Positions 62,115-64,000 of a DNA stretch of 64,000 nt are shown one piece after another. The position numbers and the translations under genes are program-made. The stretch comes from Thunnus maccoyii (Eukaryota > Chordata > Actinopteri > Scombriformes > Scombridae), in assembly GCF_910596095.1 (NCBI RefSeq), contig NC_056540.1, positions 19,184,501 through 19,248,500 of the forward strand, in the 5' to 3' direction. The notes beneath the pieces were generated by a model. It saw only the letters and a program-made list of their open reading frames with translations, made no database searches and was not told the DNA's origin. The first letter of the stretch is position 1, and each line of letters opens with the position of its first letter.

Positions 62115-62340
62115 AAATGGGGACATTTACTCAAGTACTGTACTTAAGTAAAATTTTGAGGTACTTGTACTTTACTTGATTATTTCCATTTGATACTACT
62201 TTATACTTCTACTCCACTACATTTCAGAGGGAAATATTATACTTTCTGCTCCACTACATTTATTTGACAGCTTTAGTTACTTTTCAGATGAAGAATTGAC
62301 ACAATGGATAATATAACAAGTTTTTAAAATACAACACACT
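62115..62340. mobile_element. Teleost interspersed repeat (TACTTAAGTA type)
   Basis: CATTTACTCAAGTACTGTAC, TTAAGTAAAATTTTGAGGTA, CTTCTACTCCACTACATTTC and a second CTGCTCCACTACATTTATTT are the text of one of the commonest fish genome repeats. No coding content. Confidence 0.65.
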
Positions 62341-62353
62341 GTTAAAGATGAAA

Positions 62354-62687
62354 CCAGTGGTTTCCAACCTTTTTGAGTTTTGACGTCTTACAAAAAGCAG
62401 TGTGTAGTCGGGGTCACATTTCAGATGTCTATGAGTTGTTAACAGCTCCACCAAATAGTGATTTTTCCCTCTAAACTTCTCACATGGTTTAATTTCAATA
62501 AATGTTCAAATAATCCAATATTTCACCACAAATCAAAGATTAGAGAAAAAGTCCAAAAACTGAAAACAGATTTGTATATCAGAACTTTGTTTTTTCTTCT
62601 TTCCTCTCCCATTACTCATCTCACGACCCCTCAGGTTTATCTATTGACCCTTTGGAGGGGCCCAACCCCTAGGTTGGGAACCACTGG
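62354..62687. mobile_element. hAT-like MITE with CAGTGGTT ends
   Basis: Inverted ends CCAGTGGTTTCCAACCT (62354-62370) and AGGTTGGGAACCACTGG (62671-62687). The 8-bp flanks GATGAAAC and GACTAAAC match at six positions, consistent with an aged 8-bp hAT target duplication. Length is 334 bp, without transposase. Confidence 0.85.
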
Positions 62688-62804
62688 ACTAAACTAACTA
62701 ACTGTATATAAAGTAGTTGAAACTAGCTCCACCTCCAGCAGCTACAACAGTAACATGCTGATTACACACTGCTGCGTCAGTATTAATAATCTAATGATGT
62801 CATA

Positions 62805-63300
62805 TATAATTAAAGCTGCAAACAGGATTGAACGAGCCTTCACGCCCTTGCGCACGTTGGGCCGCGGCGCAATTGAAGGGCTTCTGTGATGGGCATGTAG
62901 ATGTCTTCAGACCCGGGCTGTTTTCAGACAGTGCAAGAAGGAGATAAACATCACTTCCTTTGTCCACTGTTTTGCCCGCTGTTGGGGCTGCTTTACTGAA
63001 ATTTCGTAGGGGGCGCTATTCAGCCAGTTTGCATCACTGATGGAATATTGTCATGTACACATGTTCAGACCGGGAGTCTTATAAAACATGTAAAGTTTGG
63101 TGCAGACTGGAGCATTTACAATAAAGTTCTAGCAACTTCCTCTGTCATGGCGAAACATCAAATCTCAACAGTTTGAGGATGAGAATTTTTTGCAGGGTGA
63201 GACATGTCTGCCTTGCTCACACCTGTGTCATAAAAATCATGCAAGTTTTGTGCCCATTCACTTAAATTTCAATTAGTAAACTGAAAACCCTTGATGAGTT
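62805..63300. mobile_element. Teleost interspersed repeat (TTAAAGCTGCAA type)
   Basis: ATTAAAGCTGCAAACAGGAT, TTCACGCCCTTGCGCACG, GGGGGCGCTATTCAGCC and AACATGTAAAGTTTGGTGCA match the text of a common fish repeat from memory. It is GC-richer than neighbouring DNA. No protein-coding content seen. Confidence 0.55.
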
Positions 63301-63369
63301 TGTGTGTAAAACAAATTAATTTCCTAATTTTCATCAAGTCTATTTTTAGGAATGTAAAGACTTTTAACT

Positions 63370-63786
63370 AGGGATGCACGACATTGGATTTTTGCCGATA
63401 TCCGATATGCTGATATTTCCAACTCATTGTGGCCGATTGCCGATGCCGATATATGCACATATTTTTACCAGCTGGCTGAGGAGGCTATTATGCATGCAAG
63501 CATAGATTATACTATGATCAAGAAAGACAACATATGAAGGAAGAACTTAGGGAGACTGGAGTTCAGTAGCTCAGGATTATATAGGCTTTAGTCTTTCTTG
63601 ATAATTAGTACAATATATGATTGCATGTGTAATAGTCTCCTCAGCCAAGTGGAAAAAATATGTGCATATATCAACATCGGCAATTGGCAAAAATGACAGT
63701 CAAAAAGTAATCGTGTTAAATAATTGTGATCCAATATTGAACAAAAATAATTGTGATTATGATTTTTGCCATAATTGAGCACCCCT
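63370..63786. mobile_element. Foldback MITE with TAGGGATGCACGA end
   Basis: The left end is TAGGGATGCACGACATTGG and the right end ATAATTGAGCACCCCTA, weakly inverted. Inside, GCACATATTTTTACCAGCTG with GAGGAGGCTATTATGCATGC is mirrored by GCATGTGTAATAGTCTCCTC and AAAAATATGTGCATATATC, forming a foldback with GATCAAGAAAGAC / GTCTTTCTTGAT near the centre. A hAT-like origin is likely. No transposase. Confidence 0.75.
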
Positions 63787-64000
63787 AAAAACAACATAAA
63801 TTGTGATTTACACACACACACACACACAAAAAGTTTAAATATGTATGTGATAAATTGTAAATATGTATGTAATGAAATGTTTTCTTTAAGAAACTGTTAC
63901 TTGAACATTTTTCAGTGTGCTCCTAAAGTTATATGTGTGCTCCTATTTTTTTTTTATTAAGGAGCACATGTACTCTTTGAAAAAAAAGTAAGGATTGAAC

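Noticed and set aside
1-64000. CRISPR arrays, operons and bacterial-type features
   Set aside because: No regularly spaced short direct repeats with unique spacers were seen; spliced genes and fish repeats show the window is vertebrate nuclear DNA.

Overview
The window is nuclear DNA from a ray-finned fish, probably a percomorph teleost. Protein-coding genes are split into many small exons with GT-AG introns. The intergenic DNA is AT-rich and packed with short non-autonomous DNA transposons, LINE tails and a tRNA-derived SINE of the kind common in teleosts. The exons of the three large genes and of the LRAT-fold gene could be joined in frame from start codon to stop codon by hand.

Layout. 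1-8.85 kb, minus strand: prpf39, a U1 snRNP-associated splicing factor, 15 exons, about 727 aa. 8.85-10.3 kb: intergenic, with a perfect 64-bp palindrome. 10.3-25.4 kb, minus: ganab, the catalytic alpha subunit of ER glucosidase II, 24 exons, about 930 aa. 25.4-27.35 kb: intergenic, with a foldback transposon. 27.35-32.6 kb, minus: ints5, Integrator complex subunit 5, 4 exons, about 1008 aa. 32.8-37.9 kb: intergenic, with two small inverted-repeat elements, each next to a promoter, and a dead LINE. 37.95-43.3 kb, plus: a PLAAT/HRASLS-family phospholipase/acyltransferase of about 171 aa, with nested transposons in its last intron. 43.3-51.4 kb: gene-poor repeats. 51.4-60.2 kb, minus: a set of tandemly duplicated blocks of about 1.8-2.2 kb carrying four recurring exon-like segments, downstream of two longer coiled-coil-like exons. 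60.3-64 kb: a mosaic of transposon fragments.

The genes are not an operon. ganab, ints5 and PLAAT-family genes are also linked on human 11q12.3, so this looks like a piece of conserved vertebrate synteny joined to prpf39, which lies elsewhere in human. The least explained part is the 51.4-60.2 kb array. Its repeats are very similar, introns included, but some copies carry a nonsense codon, an intron too short to splice, or an exon-like segment with unrelated sequence between conserved flanks. I could not assign it to a known family.
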